Both the position numbers and the translations under genes were made by a program. Shown piece after piece: positions 1 through 8,346 of a stretch of 64,000 bases of DNA. Where the stretch lies: positions 744,001 to 808,000 of the forward strand of contig NZ_CP017114.1 in NCBI RefSeq assembly GCF_001720485.1. Reading direction: 5' to 3'. The notes beneath the pieces were generated by a model, which had not been told where the DNA came from, did not search any database, and worked only from the letters and a program-made list of their open reading frames with translations. The first letter of the stretch is position 1; each line of letters opens with the position of its first letter. The DNA is from Cobetia marina. GTDB taxonomy: Bacteria; Pseudomonadota; Gammaproteobacteria; Pseudomonadales; Halomonadaceae.

Positions 1-1
1 C

Positions 2-619
2 CGCCCGATCCGCCTGATGTTCCCGATGGTCAAGGACCTTGCCGAACTGCGCGCTGCACGTGCCATCGTCGAGCGCGTACGCAGCGAGCTGGACGCCGCC
101 CATGAAGCCGAGCACGGCCAGCCGCTGGTGCGTGACGTGCAGGTCGGCGTGATGATCGAGATTCCCTCGGCGGCGCTGACGGCCGCCAGCATCGCTCCCG
201 AAGTCGATTTCTTCTCGGTGGGCACCAACGATCTCACCCAGTACACCCTGGCCATCGACCGCGGCCATGCCACGCTCTCCGCACAGGCCGATGGGCTGCA
301 TCCGGCAGTACTGCGTCTGATCGAGATGACGGTGGCGGCCGCGCATGCCCATGGTGCCTGGGTCGGCGTCTGCGGTGAGCTGGCCAGTGATGATCAGGCC
401 GTGGGTGTGCTGGTCGGCCTGGGGGTGGATGAACTGTCCGTCTCCAGTCGCCAGATTCCGCTGGTCAAGGCGCGGGTGCGTGAGCTGGATCTGACCATGG
501 CGCGCGAACAGGCACGCGTCGCCCTGGCGCAGCCGACGTCGGAAGACGTGCGCAGTGCGCTGGACAGCCTGATCGAACAGAACGCCCAACCCCATCCCCG
601 GCAGGAGGAGCAGGTGTGA
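2..619 (+). CDS. fruB: PTS fructose multiphosphoryl transfer protein, enzyme I C-terminal part (partial)
   Basis: This is the C-terminal ~205 residues of a PEP-dependent phosphotransferase enzyme I domain; the 5' end lies outside the window, and the frame is open from base 2. Visible enzyme I motifs are the RIMFPMV-like stretch at the very start, FFSVGTNDLTQY, and the GVCGELASD segment near the active site of the PEP-binding barrel. The next genes are fruK and fruA, so this is most likely the EIIA-HPr-EI fusion FruB, which passes phosphate from PEP to FruA. A free PtsI cannot be excluded because the N-terminal domains are not visible. Its TGA overlaps the fruK ATG (TGATG), which suggests translational coupling. 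Confidence 0.88.
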   Translation, partial: RPIRLMFPMVKDLAELRAARAIVERVRSELDAAHEAEHGQPLVRDVQVGVMIEIPSAALTAASIAPEVDFFSVGTNDLTQYTLAIDRGHATLSAQADGLHPAVLRLIEMTVAAAHAHGAWVGVCGELASDDQAVGVLVGLGVDELSVSSRQIPLVKARVRELDLTMAREQARVALAQPTSEDVRSALDSLIEQNAQPHPRQEEQV

Positions 620-1671
620 TGACAGCTTCCCATCACTCGCCATCACACTCGGCTGCTGACTGTCCCGTGCTGTGCGTGACGCTCAATCCTGCGCTGGATC
701 TGAGCATCGGGCTGGACAGTCTGACGCTGGGAACGGTCAACCGTGCACGCAGTCATCATCTGGAAGCCGCGGGCAAGGGCATCAACGTGGCGCGCGTGCT
801 GGCGACGCTGGGCCACCCGGTGACCTTGAGCGGCTTTCTGGGGGCCGACAATCAGGCCGATTTCACCGTGGCCTTTGCCGACTGGGGGCTGGTGGACGCC
901 TTCGAGCGCGTGGCCGGTGCGACGCGCATCAACGTCAAGCTTGGCGAGGCCAGTGGCCGGGTCACCGACGTGAACGGTACCGGCATGCGGGTGGACGAGG
1001 ACGCCCTGGCGCGCCTGGAAGCGCGCATCGATGACTGGATCGACCGCCAGCAGGCCGAGGGCAATCTGCCACGTTGTGCGGTGGTGATCGCCGGCAGTCT
1101 GCCGCCGGGGATCAGCCATGCCCAGCTGGCAGCACTGGTCAGTCGCGTGCGCGAACGCCATGTCGCCTGCTGGCTCGATACCAGCGGCGCCGCGCTGGAA
1201 GCGGGGCTGGCGGTGCCGCCCACGGCGGTGAAGCCCAATGAACAGGAGCTGGCGCTGTGGGCCGGGGAGCCGCTGGACAGTGATGCGGCCCGCGAGCGTG
1301 CGCTCAGGCGTCTGATCGATCACGGCATCGAGCAGGCGCTGATCTCCGCCGGGCCGGAAGGCGTGCTGTGGGCCAGCCCCGGCGCCGCCATGCTGCGCGC
1401 TCGGCCGCCGCGCATGCAGGTCGTCAGTACCGTCTGCGCCGGCGATACCCTGCTGGCCGCCATGCTGCATGGCGTGCTCTGTCAGCCCGATGCCTCACCC
1501 GAAGACCGCAAGCGGATTCTGCGCCATGCCACCGCACTCTCCGCCGAGGCCGTGACCCATCCCGGTCCCGGCAATCCGCTTGCCACCACACTCAAGACCC
1601 TCCAACAACACACCAGCATCGAGACATTGGCGTCTGCCGATGTCGAGACAGCCGGAGAGCCACGCCAATGA
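619..1671 (+). CDS. fruK: 1-phosphofructokinase
   Basis: FruK phosphorylates fructose-1-phosphate to fructose-1,6-bisphosphate in the cytoplasm. The ~350-residue protein has the PfkB/ribokinase-family layout: an N-terminal TLNPALDLSI segment, a substrate loop with GKGINVARVL, and a C-terminal CAGDTLLAAML motif that carries the catalytic Asp and the anion hole (GAGD is the usual form; here CAGD). A GTG codon lies three bases upstream at 616, but the ATG at 619 overlaps the fruB stop and follows a GGAGGAG-type ribosome site, so I chose it. It sits between fruB and fruA in a tight operon. Confidence 0.93.
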   Translation: MTASHHSPSHSAADCPVLCVTLNPALDLSIGLDSLTLGTVNRARSHHLEAAGKGINVARVLATLGHPVTLSGFLGADNQADFTVAFADWGLVDAFERVAGATRINVKLGEASGRVTDVNGTGMRVDEDALARLEARIDDWIDRQQAEGNLPRCAVVIAGSLPPGISHAQLAALVSRVRERHVACWLDTSGAALEAGLAVPPTAVKPNEQELALWAGEPLDSDAARERALRRLIDHGIEQALISAGPEGVLWASPGAAMLRARPPRMQVVSTVCAGDTLLAAMLHGVLCQPDASPEDRKRILRHATALSAEAVTHPGPGNPLATTLKTLQQHTSIETLASADVETAGEPRQ

Positions 1672-3449
1672 ACGTCATCATCGTCACCGCCTGCCCGAGT
1701 GGCATGGCGACCACCTTCCTGGCGGCGCGCCGCCTGGAGCAGGCCGCGCGTCGTCGTGGCTGGAATCCGATCATCGACATGCGCTCGCGCATCGAACCCG
1801 AGATCACCCTCAGCGAGGCGCAGCTGGCGGAGGCGGAGCTGGTGCTGATCGCCGCATCGCCGCTGGCCAGCGTGGCGCTGGACGACTTTCTCGGCAAGCG
1901 GGTGCATCTGGCCCCCATCGAGGATGCGCTGCCGGACCCGCAGGCCTTTCTGGAGCTGGCCGACTCGCGTGCCCGGGTGCTGGAGCGCAAGGACATAGCG
2001 GCCCTCACGGACTCGGCCGCACCCGCGTCTGCTGCCGGTGGGACACCCGTCACGTCGTCCCGGGGGCCGTCCATCGTGGCGGTCACGGCCTGTCCCACCG
2101 GTGTGGCGCATACCTTCATGGCCGCCGAGGCACTGAGCGAGGCCGGGCGGACGCTGGGCTATCCGACCCGTGTCGAGACCCAGGGCTCGGTCGGTGCCCA
2201 GGATGCGCTGACCGAACAGGAGATCGCCGAGGCCGAGGTGGTGATTCTGGCCTGTGACATCGAGGTCGACCCGACCCGCTTCGCCGGCAAGCGCGTCTGG
2301 CGCACCTCCACCGGTACCGCGCTCAAGAAGCCGCGCGACACCATCGAACAGGCGCTGGAAGGTGCTGAGGTGGAATCCGCCACGGCCTCTGGCGGTCAGG
2401 GTGGCCAGCAGAAGGGCGAGAAGCGCGGCCCCTACAAGCACCTGCTGACCGGGGTGTCCTTCATGTTGCCGATGGTGGTGGCGGGCGGCTTGATGATCGC
2501 GCTGTCCTTCGTGTTCGGCATCAAGGCCTTCGAGGAGGAGGGCACGCTGGCGGCGGCGCTGATGCAGATCGGTGGTGGCTCGGCCTTCAAGCTGATGATT
2601 CCGGTACTGGCGGGCTACATCGCCTACTCGATCGCGGACCGTCCGGGGATCACGCCGGGCATGATCGGGGGCTGGCTGGCCGCGACACTGGATGCCGGGT
2701 TCCTGGGTGGCATCATCGCCGGCTTCCTCGCGGGGTACACGGCCTCGGGGCTCAGCCGCTACGTGAAGCTGCCGCAGTCCATCGAGTCGCTCAAGCCGAT
2801 CCTGATCATCCCGCTGGTGGCGAGCATGGTCACCGGGCTGGTGATGATCTACGTGGTCGGCACGCCGGTGGCGGGGCTGATGACGGCGCTGACCGAGTTC
2901 CTCGAGTCCATGGGCTCGGCCAACGCGGTCCTGCTGGGCATTCTGCTCGGCGCGATGATGTGCTTTGACCTGGGTGGGCCGGTCAACAAGGCCGCCTATG
3001 CCTTCGGGGTCGGCCTGCTGGCCAGCGAGACCTACGCGCCGATGGCCGCGATCATGGCCGCGGGCATGGTGCCGGCGCTGGGCATGGGACTGGCAAGCTT
3101 CATCGCACGTTCCAAGTTCGCCGAACCGGAGCGTGAGGCCGGCAAGGCCAGCTTCATTCTCGGGCTGTGCTTCATCTCCGAGGGCGCGATTCCCTTTGCC
3201 GCCAAGGACCCGCTGCGCGTGATTCCCACCTGCATGGTCGGTGGCGCCGTGACCGGTGCCCTGTCGATGCTGGTGGGTGCCAAGCTGCTGGCGCCGCACG
3301 GTGGTCTGTTCGTACTGCTGATCCCCAATGCCATCAACGTGCCGCTGATGTATCTGGGCGCCATCGTCGCCGGCACCCTGGTGACCGCGATCAGCTATGC
3401 GATGATCAAGAAGGGCGCACAGCAGGTCGAGACCGTCGCCGCGACCTGA
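1668..3449 (+). CDS. fruA: PTS fructose transporter subunit IIBC
   Basis: FruA imports fructose across the inner membrane and phosphorylates it to fructose-1-phosphate. The 593-residue protein has an EIIB'-EIIB-EIIC order. The first B-like domain has VTACPSG with Cys9, and the second has VTACPTGVAHTF with the expected phospho-Cys at residue 142. From about residue 255 there is a multi-spanning EIIC domain starting YKHLLTGVSFMLPMV and containing the conserved FDLGGPVNKAAYAF motif. The ATG overlaps the fruK stop (ATGA). Longer in-frame extensions into fruK exist but are not needed. Both B domains keep the Cys, as in E. coli FruA. A strong terminator follows. Confidence 0.95.
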   Translation: MNVIIVTACPSGMATTFLAARRLEQAARRRGWNPIIDMRSRIEPEITLSEAQLAEAELVLIAASPLASVALDDFLGKRVHLAPIEDALPDPQAFLELADSRARVLERKDIAALTDSAAPASAAGGTPVTSSRGPSIVAVTACPTGVAHTFMAAEALSEAGRTLGYPTRVETQGSVGAQDALTEQEIAEAEVVILACDIEVDPTRFAGKRVWRTSTGTALKKPRDTIEQALEGAEVESATASGGQGGQQKGEKRGPYKHLLTGVSFMLPMVVAGGLMIALSFVFGIKAFEEEGTLAAALMQIGGGSAFKLMIPVLAGYIAYSIADRPGITPGMIGGWLAATLDAGFLGGIIAGFLAGYTASGLSRYVKLPQSIESLKPILIIPLVASMVTGLVMIYVVGTPVAGLMTALTEFLESMGSANAVLLGILLGAMMCFDLGGPVNKAAYAFGVGLLASETYAPMAAIMAAGMVPALGMGLASFIARSKFAEPEREAGKASFILGLCFISEGAIPFAAKDPLRVIPTCMVGGAVTGALSMLVGAKLLAPHGGLFVLLIPNAINVPLMYLGAIVAGTLVTAISYAMIKKGAQQVETVAAT

Positions 3450-3496
3450 AATGTCCGGTGCCTCGGGTACCCGTGACGTGATGGCGCAGACATGGA

Positions 3497-3528
3497 AAAG
3501 CCCCCGCCGGGAGACCGGCGGGGGCTTT
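3497..3528 (+). terminator. Rho-independent terminator after fruBKA
   Basis: A 14-bp perfect stem (AAAGCCCCCGCCGG paired with its complement) encloses a GAGA tetraloop and is followed by T residues. It lies between the ends of fruA and the convergent betT-like gene and is symmetrical enough to serve both. Confidence 0.9.
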
Positions 3529-3568
3529 GCGTTGCAGGCCGAGCGTAGGCTCGGCAACGGGTGACGAC

Positions 3569-5611
3569 TCAGTCGATGTCGGTCTGCTTGCCGATCACGC
3601 CTGGCATCACCGGGGCTTCATTGACCGTATCGTTGCGCACGAAGGCCAGATGCTGCTGATAGGCGGTGACCACTTCATCGAGCACCTGAGCACGCGACAG
3701 GCCGTTGAGCTCCTGACCGCTGCCACCCTCGGAGAGGTGGACGGCCAGACGCAGGTAGTAGTCATCGTTGGCATCGATGAAGCTCGGCGTCTGGTGACGC
3801 ACCGAACGCACCTGGTAGACGAAGTTGGAGGCATCCTCGAACTCGACTTCCAGTGTCACGCGCGGCAGCGGCTCGCCCTCTGCCGTCTCTTCACTGACGG
3901 AGGAGACCTGGCCGCGACGGTTGAGCTCTTCGGCCAGCTGATTGAGTGCCGGACGAATGGAGCGCTTCAGCGTTGCCTCGGCACTGCCGCTCTTGGCGAA
4001 GTCGAGCACGTGATCCAGACGCTCGTGCCAGTCGACCCCTTCATAGACGCAGCTGTTGTCCTGACGCACGTTCTCCTTGCGGTCCTCGATCATCAGCGCC
4101 TTGTACATGCCGATCATCATGAAGATCAGCACGATGGAGAAGGGCACGGCGGTGATCACCACGGCGCTCTGCAGCGCGCTCAGCCCCCCGACCATCAGCA
4201 GAGCCAGCGTCAGCAGGCCGATGATGGCGGACCAGAAGATGCGCAGCCAGATTGGTGCATCGTGGTTGACGTCCTTGAGGATGGACGTGAAGTTGGCCAG
4301 TACCAGCGCGCCGGAGTCGGCGGAGGTCACGAAGAACACGATCCCCAGAATCGCCACCACGGCGGTGGTGATGGTGGAGTACGGCAGCTGCTCCAGGAAG
4401 GTATAGATGGTGTTCTGCGGTGCGTTCAGGGCTTCGGTGGCCAGTGCGCTGACGCCCTGGTTGGCGACCATGTCGATGGCCGAGTTACCGAAGACGCTCA
4501 TCCATACCATCATGAAGCTCAACGGGATCAGCAGCGCACCGAACACGAACTGACGGATGGTGCGGCCACGTGAGATGCGCGCGAGGAACAGGCCCACGAA
4601 CGGGGTCCAGGCGATCCACCAGCCCCAGAAGAACAGGGTCCAGCCGCTCATCCATTCATCGGTACCCGGTGTGTAGGCATAGGTATCGAAGCTCTTGGCG
4701 GTGAACTGGGTCAGGTAGTCACCGATGTTGAGCACCAGCGCGTTGAGCAGCTGGGAGGTGTCGCTGACGGCCAGCACGAAGATCAGCAGGGCGGTGGCCA
4801 GCAGCATGTTGAATTCGGACAGCAGGCGGATGCCCTTCTCGACACCGGTGATGACGGAAATCGTCGCCAGAATCATCACGCCGATGATCAGTGCCGCTTG
4901 CACGGCGAGGTTCTCGGGCACGCCCAGCATGAACTTGAGACCGTAGTTCAGCTGGATGACGCCGATGCCCAGTGAGGTGGCGATCCCGAACACGGTGGAG
5001 ATGATGGCGAAGATATCCACGGCGTTGCCGATCGGGCCATTGATGCGGTTGCCCAGCAGCGGATAGAAGGCCGAGCGGATGGCCAGCGGCAGGCGGTGGC
5101 GATAGCTGAAGTACGCAAGCGACATGCCGGCGAGCACATAGATGCCCCAGCCGGAGAGCCCCCAGTGGAAGAAGGTTTCCACCATGGCGTTGCGGATCGC
5201 CGCCTGGGTCTCGGGGTCCCCCGTGACCGGTGCCACATAGTGGGACAGCGGCTCGGCGATGCAGTAGAACAGGATGTCGATGCCGATACCGGCGGCGAAC
5301 AGCATCGCGGCCCAGGACATCAGCGAGAATTCAGGACGCGAGTCGTCCGGTCCCAGGCGGATGCGCCCGAAGCGTGAGCAGGCGATCAGCACACCGAAGA
5401 CCAGATAGGCCACGATGGCCAGCATGTAGAACCAGCCGAAGGTATCGATGGTCCAGCTCAGGGCATTGCCGATCCACTGGTCAGCCAGTTCGGTGAACAG
5501 CATCGCGAAGGCGAGGAACGCCACGATACCGATGATCGATCCGTAGAAGACCGTCGGATTGATGCGACTCGAGGTCGGCGCAGCGCTCTCGGAGGAAGCG
5601 GGTTTCTGCAT
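3569..5611 (-). CDS. betT: BCCT-family choline transporter, BetT type
   Basis: This is a secondary transporter of the betaine/choline/carnitine family. Choline uptake would feed glycine betaine synthesis under salt stress. The 680-residue protein begins with a first membrane segment at about residue 22. It has the family hallmarks GIGIDILFYCIAEPL and the tryptophan-rich SGWTLFFWGWWIAWTPFVG segment in TM8. The twelve-TM core is followed by a ~170-residue soluble C-terminal domain, typical of BetT (E. coli BetT is of similar length) and absent from short BCCTs. The start is followed by an N-terminal tail rich in Ser and Ala. The choline specificity is inferred from the BetT-like length and motifs. 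No betIBA genes are in the window. Confidence 0.85.
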   Translation of the reverse strand: MQKPASSESAAPTSSRINPTVFYGSIIGIVAFLAFAMLFTELADQWIGNALSWTIDTFGWFYMLAIVAYLVFGVLIACSRFGRIRLGPDDSRPEFSLMSWAAMLFAAGIGIDILFYCIAEPLSHYVAPVTGDPETQAAIRNAMVETFFHWGLSGWGIYVLAGMSLAYFSYRHRLPLAIRSAFYPLLGNRINGPIGNAVDIFAIISTVFGIATSLGIGVIQLNYGLKFMLGVPENLAVQAALIIGVMILATISVITGVEKGIRLLSEFNMLLATALLIFVLAVSDTSQLLNALVLNIGDYLTQFTAKSFDTYAYTPGTDEWMSGWTLFFWGWWIAWTPFVGLFLARISRGRTIRQFVFGALLIPLSFMMVWMSVFGNSAIDMVANQGVSALATEALNAPQNTIYTFLEQLPYSTITTAVVAILGIVFFVTSADSGALVLANFTSILKDVNHDAPIWLRIFWSAIIGLLTLALLMVGGLSALQSAVVITAVPFSIVLIFMMIGMYKALMIEDRKENVRQDNSCVYEGVDWHERLDHVLDFAKSGSAEATLKRSIRPALNQLAEELNRRGQVSSVSEETAEGEPLPRVTLEVEFEDASNFVYQVRSVRHQTPSFIDANDDYYLRLAVHLSEGGSGQELNGLSRAQVLDEVVTAYQQHLAFVRNDTVNEAPVMPGVIGKQTDID

Positions 5612-5903
5612 GAGGAACTCCTGTCATGGGGAAGTTTCACTCGTGCGTAGTGCTTTGCTGACAGCCTGCGGCTGTGGGGGCAACGGCAGGGTGTCAGCAA
5701 AGACGGACACGAACGGCACGGGCCTCGCTCAGCGCCCGTCATGGGCAGCGCTGAAGCGGTGGCAGTGTCGACTGGCAGGCGGAGGAATGGCAGGTCCATC
5801 CGCAGGCAGCAGGCGAGAACGGCCTCAAGGCGATTCACGAAGGTCGGTCGGCGGGCGCCTCGGCAACGGCATGCCTGGCGACTGTCTCGCGACCTTCATC
5901 ATG

Positions 5904-5915
5904 GTGAACGTTCAC
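5904..5915. promoter_or_regulatory. Perfect palindrome, possible BetI-type operator
   Basis: GTGAACGTTCAC is a perfect 12-bp palindrome about 290 bases upstream of the betT start. Its GAACGTTC core resembles the operator recognised by the TetR-family choline sensor BetI, as I recall it from enterobacteria and vibrios. The assignment is an inference; no betI gene is in the window. Confidence 0.4.
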
Positions 5916-6178
5916 AGGGCGCTGCTGGACGTCAGAGACTGTCTTGCGAAGATCTCTGACTCCGACATCTGCGCGGCGCGAATTCCTTCGCGGCCAGTGC
6001 CGGGTCCGCTTTCCGCTGACGGTTGCAGGCATCCCCTTGCGGCGGCTTCTGTCATGGACACCGTTGCTCAATGCCCTGTCGTTCGAGAGAACCCTCGGAC
6101 GGGGGAGCTCAGCAGTCAGGAAAGCACGACTCTCATCATCACGCCATGTAATGCTCAAGGCCTCGCAAAATTATTTTA

Positions 6179-6192
6179 ATTGATTGTTCAAT
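6179..6192. promoter_or_regulatory. AT-rich dyad ATTGA-N4-TCAAT upstream of betT
   Basis: ATTGATTGTTCAAT forms an inverted repeat with a 4-base centre in the most AT-rich stretch between betT and the Spy-like gene. It resembles the ATTGA...TCAAT arms of the enterobacterial bet operator. It lies ~570 bases from the betT start, so a role in betT control would need a distal promoter. Confidence 0.3.
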
Positions 6193-6338
6193 AAAAATAT
6201 AACCCCCATTACCCAAAAAGACAGGGGGACTGTCGCTTTCTCTTATGAACCTGTCGCGATCCGTCGGGCGCGAGCCCTCATGCCAGAGCCTCCCGTCAGG
6301 AATGTCGCGGAGAGAGACATTTCTGTCGCCAATGGACG

Positions 6339-6387
6339 AAAACGACACCGCCCCGACCACCAGAAGGCGGCCGGGGCGGCATCGTTT
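6339..6387 (-). terminator. Rho-independent terminator of the efflux/Spy operon
   Basis: On the minus strand a GC-rich stem (GCCGCCCCG with CGGGGCGG, extended by AAAACGA/TCGTTTT flanks) ends in a T run. It lies about 100 bases beyond the stop of the three-repeat Spy-like gene. The A/T-rich flanks make it look usable in both directions. Confidence 0.75.
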
Positions 6388-6443
6388 TCGCGTTTTCTTC
6401 CCCACAAGACCGATCAGGGTCACTTCATGGGGCGTGTCTGGCT

Positions 6444-6477
6444 GGCACCTGAAAAGGGGAGTCGCCTCTCAGGTGCC
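6444..6477. other. 9-bp stem-loop just after the Spy-like stop codon
   Basis: GGCACCTGA and TCAGGTGCC form a perfect 9-bp stem around a 16-base loop, six bases beyond the stop codon of the leftward Spy-like gene. It has no T tract, so it may stabilise the transcript's 3' end rather than terminate. Confidence 0.5.
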
Positions 6478-6482
6478 GCGCA

Positions 6483-7613
6483 TCAGGCCTGCGGAGCCGG
6501 CTCGCCCGGTCCCTCCTGCGGACCACCGTGCGGGCCGCCATGACGCATGCCATTGGCCATGAAGGCCTCCAGCGCGTCCAGCTGTTCGGCGGACAGGACA
6601 TCAGCCAGTTTCTCGCGGCCTTCCTGACGCAGTTCCAGGCGCTGCTCCTTCATCTCCTTGCGCATTTCCTGACGGGCCGCGACACGCTCCTGTCTGGTGT
6701 CGGCGTCCTTCATGGCATCCTGCATGTCGTCGTGCATCTCTTTCATGCTGTCATGCATCTCGTCACGCATTTCCTTGCGGACTTCCTTGAGCGCCTGCAT
6801 CTGATCATCGCTCAGATTCCAGCTTGCCAGCAGGGCCTTCATGCCTTCGCGCTGCTGACGCTCCGCCATCTTCGGGCCGCGCTTGTCGCGCTGGTGCATC
6901 ATGTCCAGCACCTTGATCTGGTCATCGTTGAGCACCTTGGCGAGGCGCTCGTGCTGCGTCTCGCGCAGTTCCTTGAAGGCGGCCTTGCGCGCTTCACGCG
7001 AGTCGAAGTCGGTCTCCTTGAGCGACTTCATGTCGTCGCGCATGGCGTCGAAGGAATCCTTGAGGGACGCACGCTGGTCCTCATCCAGGTTCCAGCTGTC
7101 GAACAGGGCGCCCATCAATGCCATGCGCTGATCGCCATCGCGTCCCATGTGCTTGCCGCCGGCCGGCTTGTCCTTCATGGCCATCGGCTTGTCGCCATGC
7201 TTGCCGGCTCTATCAGGGCGCTTGGCATCATGCTTGCCGTGCATCGGCTTGCCTGCGGCCCAGTAGGCTTCAAGCACCTTGACCTGGTTGTCGTCGAGAA
7301 TCTCGGCGAGGGCCGCCTTGTGCTGGTCACGCTGGGCCTTGATGGCATCACGACGTGCTTCGCGAGAGTCGAAGGTCTGTTCCTTGAGCTGCTTGCGGCT
7401 TTCCATCTGCTGCTGCTTCAGCGTTTCGAGCTTCTGTTTCTGGGCATCGCTGAGGTGCCAGCTGGCGAGAATCTTGTCCAGGCCTGCCTGGCGGCCGGCG
7501 GCACCGTCGTGCTGTTCCTGTTGCTTGACGCCGCTGGCGGCCATGGCGGTCATCGGCAGTGCCAGGGCGGTCAGCAGACCGGAAACGATGAGCTTGCGAG
7601 AAATGCGGTTCAT
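6483..7613 (-). CDS. Periplasmic Spy/CpxP-like protein with three tandem repeats
   Basis: The 376-residue product has a clear signal peptide (MNRISRKLIVSGLLTALALP, cleavage after AMA near residue 25). The mature part is highly charged and predicted helical. Three copies of a Spy-like unit are visible, each starting with a W-x-L motif: ILASWHLSDAQKQKL (~50), LFDSWNLDEDQRASL (~170) and LLASWNLSDDQMQAL (~260). Each runs through an FDSREARR-type or Arg/Met-rich helix to a LxDDQ/LSAEQ-type motif. Known Spy and CpxP proteins carry one such unit (~160 residues). The C-terminus is Gly/Pro/His-rich. The likely role is an ATP-independent periplasmic chaperone or stress sensor accessory, inferred from the repeats and from the BaeSR-like genes upstream. 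It is the last gene of the leftward cluster. Confidence 0.72.
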   Translation of the reverse strand: MNRISRKLIVSGLLTALALPMTAMAASGVKQQEQHDGAAGRQAGLDKILASWHLSDAQKQKLETLKQQQMESRKQLKEQTFDSREARRDAIKAQRDQHKAALAEILDDNQVKVLEAYWAAGKPMHGKHDAKRPDRAGKHGDKPMAMKDKPAGGKHMGRDGDQRMALMGALFDSWNLDEDQRASLKDSFDAMRDDMKSLKETDFDSREARKAAFKELRETQHERLAKVLNDDQIKVLDMMHQRDKRGPKMAERQQREGMKALLASWNLSDDQMQALKEVRKEMRDEMHDSMKEMHDDMQDAMKDADTRQERVAARQEMRKEMKEQRLELRQEGREKLADVLSAEQLDALEAFMANGMRHGGPHGGPQEGPGEPAPQA

Positions 7614-7768
7614 GGCGTACTCCGTATGTCGAGATAAAGAACTGCGTTCATGCGATATAGCGAGTATCGGCGGCGAATGTGCCGGGATTGTGCAAGTACT
7701 CGCGGGTAAGTGTGCAATGTGTCATGTCAGGATCTGCAACGCTGTCGCGGCAGCCTGCCACGAGGCCG

Positions 7769-8146
7769 TCAGTGCCGGGCTTGCTTGCCCGTGCTGGCCT
7801 TGTCGGGGTAGTGGCGATCGAAGTGCTGATGAAAACGGCTTGTCTGCTCGGCGTTCAGGATTCTGTCGACCTTGGCCAGATAGTCCTGACGGGCCTTGGC
7901 CAGCGCCTTTGCATCGTGGTGGCTCTCGGCCGCCTGACGCTGTTGGCGGTAGTGACGATATTGCGTGTCGAGGGTGTCGCGCTGACTGACGTTCAGGCTG
8001 ATGCCATCCAGCAATACGCTCAGGGAGACATCGGCGGCGCTGGCACTGCTCACGGTCAGCGGTGACACCATCAGCATGACGCTCAGCATGCCGGCACTGA
8101 TCAGACGAGTGCGAGGACGCGCACGCTTGGCAGGACGGTGGGACAT
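7769..8146 (-). CDS. Small Spy/CpxP-like periplasmic protein
   Basis: The 125-residue product has a basic N-terminus, a hydrophobic segment and a cleavage site after ASA near residue 38. The mature part is ~87 residues, helical and charged, with ILNAEQTSRFHQHF near the C-terminus resembling the LTxxQ motif of Spy/CpxP proteins. It lies between the response regulator and the three-repeat Spy-like gene on the same strand, with a GAGGT ribosome site before the ATG. A periplasmic chaperone or feedback role on the adjacent kinase, as CpxP has on CpxA, is possible but inferred. Confidence 0.6.
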   Translation of the reverse strand: MSHRPAKRARPRTRLISAGMLSVMLMVSPLTVSSASAADVSLSVLLDGISLNVSQRDTLDTQYRHYRQQRQAAESHHDAKALAKARQDYLAKVDRILNAEQTSRFHQHFDRHYPDKASTGKQARH

Positions 8147-8261
8147 GGCGAATACCTCACTTGTGGCGTGAGCCCGAGCCTATGCGGCAGTCGATGTCGC
8201 GTACTCAGGCAGTGATGACAGTATCCGTCGCAGTTGGACAGCAAGTTAGCACCGCGGGTGC

Positions 8262-8300
8262 AACAAAAACGCAACCGCCGTCTGTGGTCACAGACGGCGG
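8262..8300 (-). terminator. Terminator after the response regulator gene
   Basis: CCGCCGTCTGTG and CACAGACGGCGG form a 12-bp perfect inverted repeat. On the minus strand it is followed by TTGCGTTTTTG. It lies 47 bases beyond the BaeR-like stop and would separate, or attenuate, transcription into the two Spy-like genes. Confidence 0.75.
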
Positions 8301-8346
8301 CTGTCATGTTGCTGAAAGGTTCGCGGGCCTGGGGAGAGGCGGGGAG

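Larger units (their letters stand above)
5612..6338. other. Long non-coding upstream region of betT
   Basis: About 730 bases with no recognisable gene on either strand; the short open frames here give no familiar protein. It holds a perfect 12-bp palindrome at 5904-5915 and an AT-rich island around 6160-6205 with a second dyad, annotated separately. It probably contains the betT promoter and regulatory sites. Confidence 0.5.
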
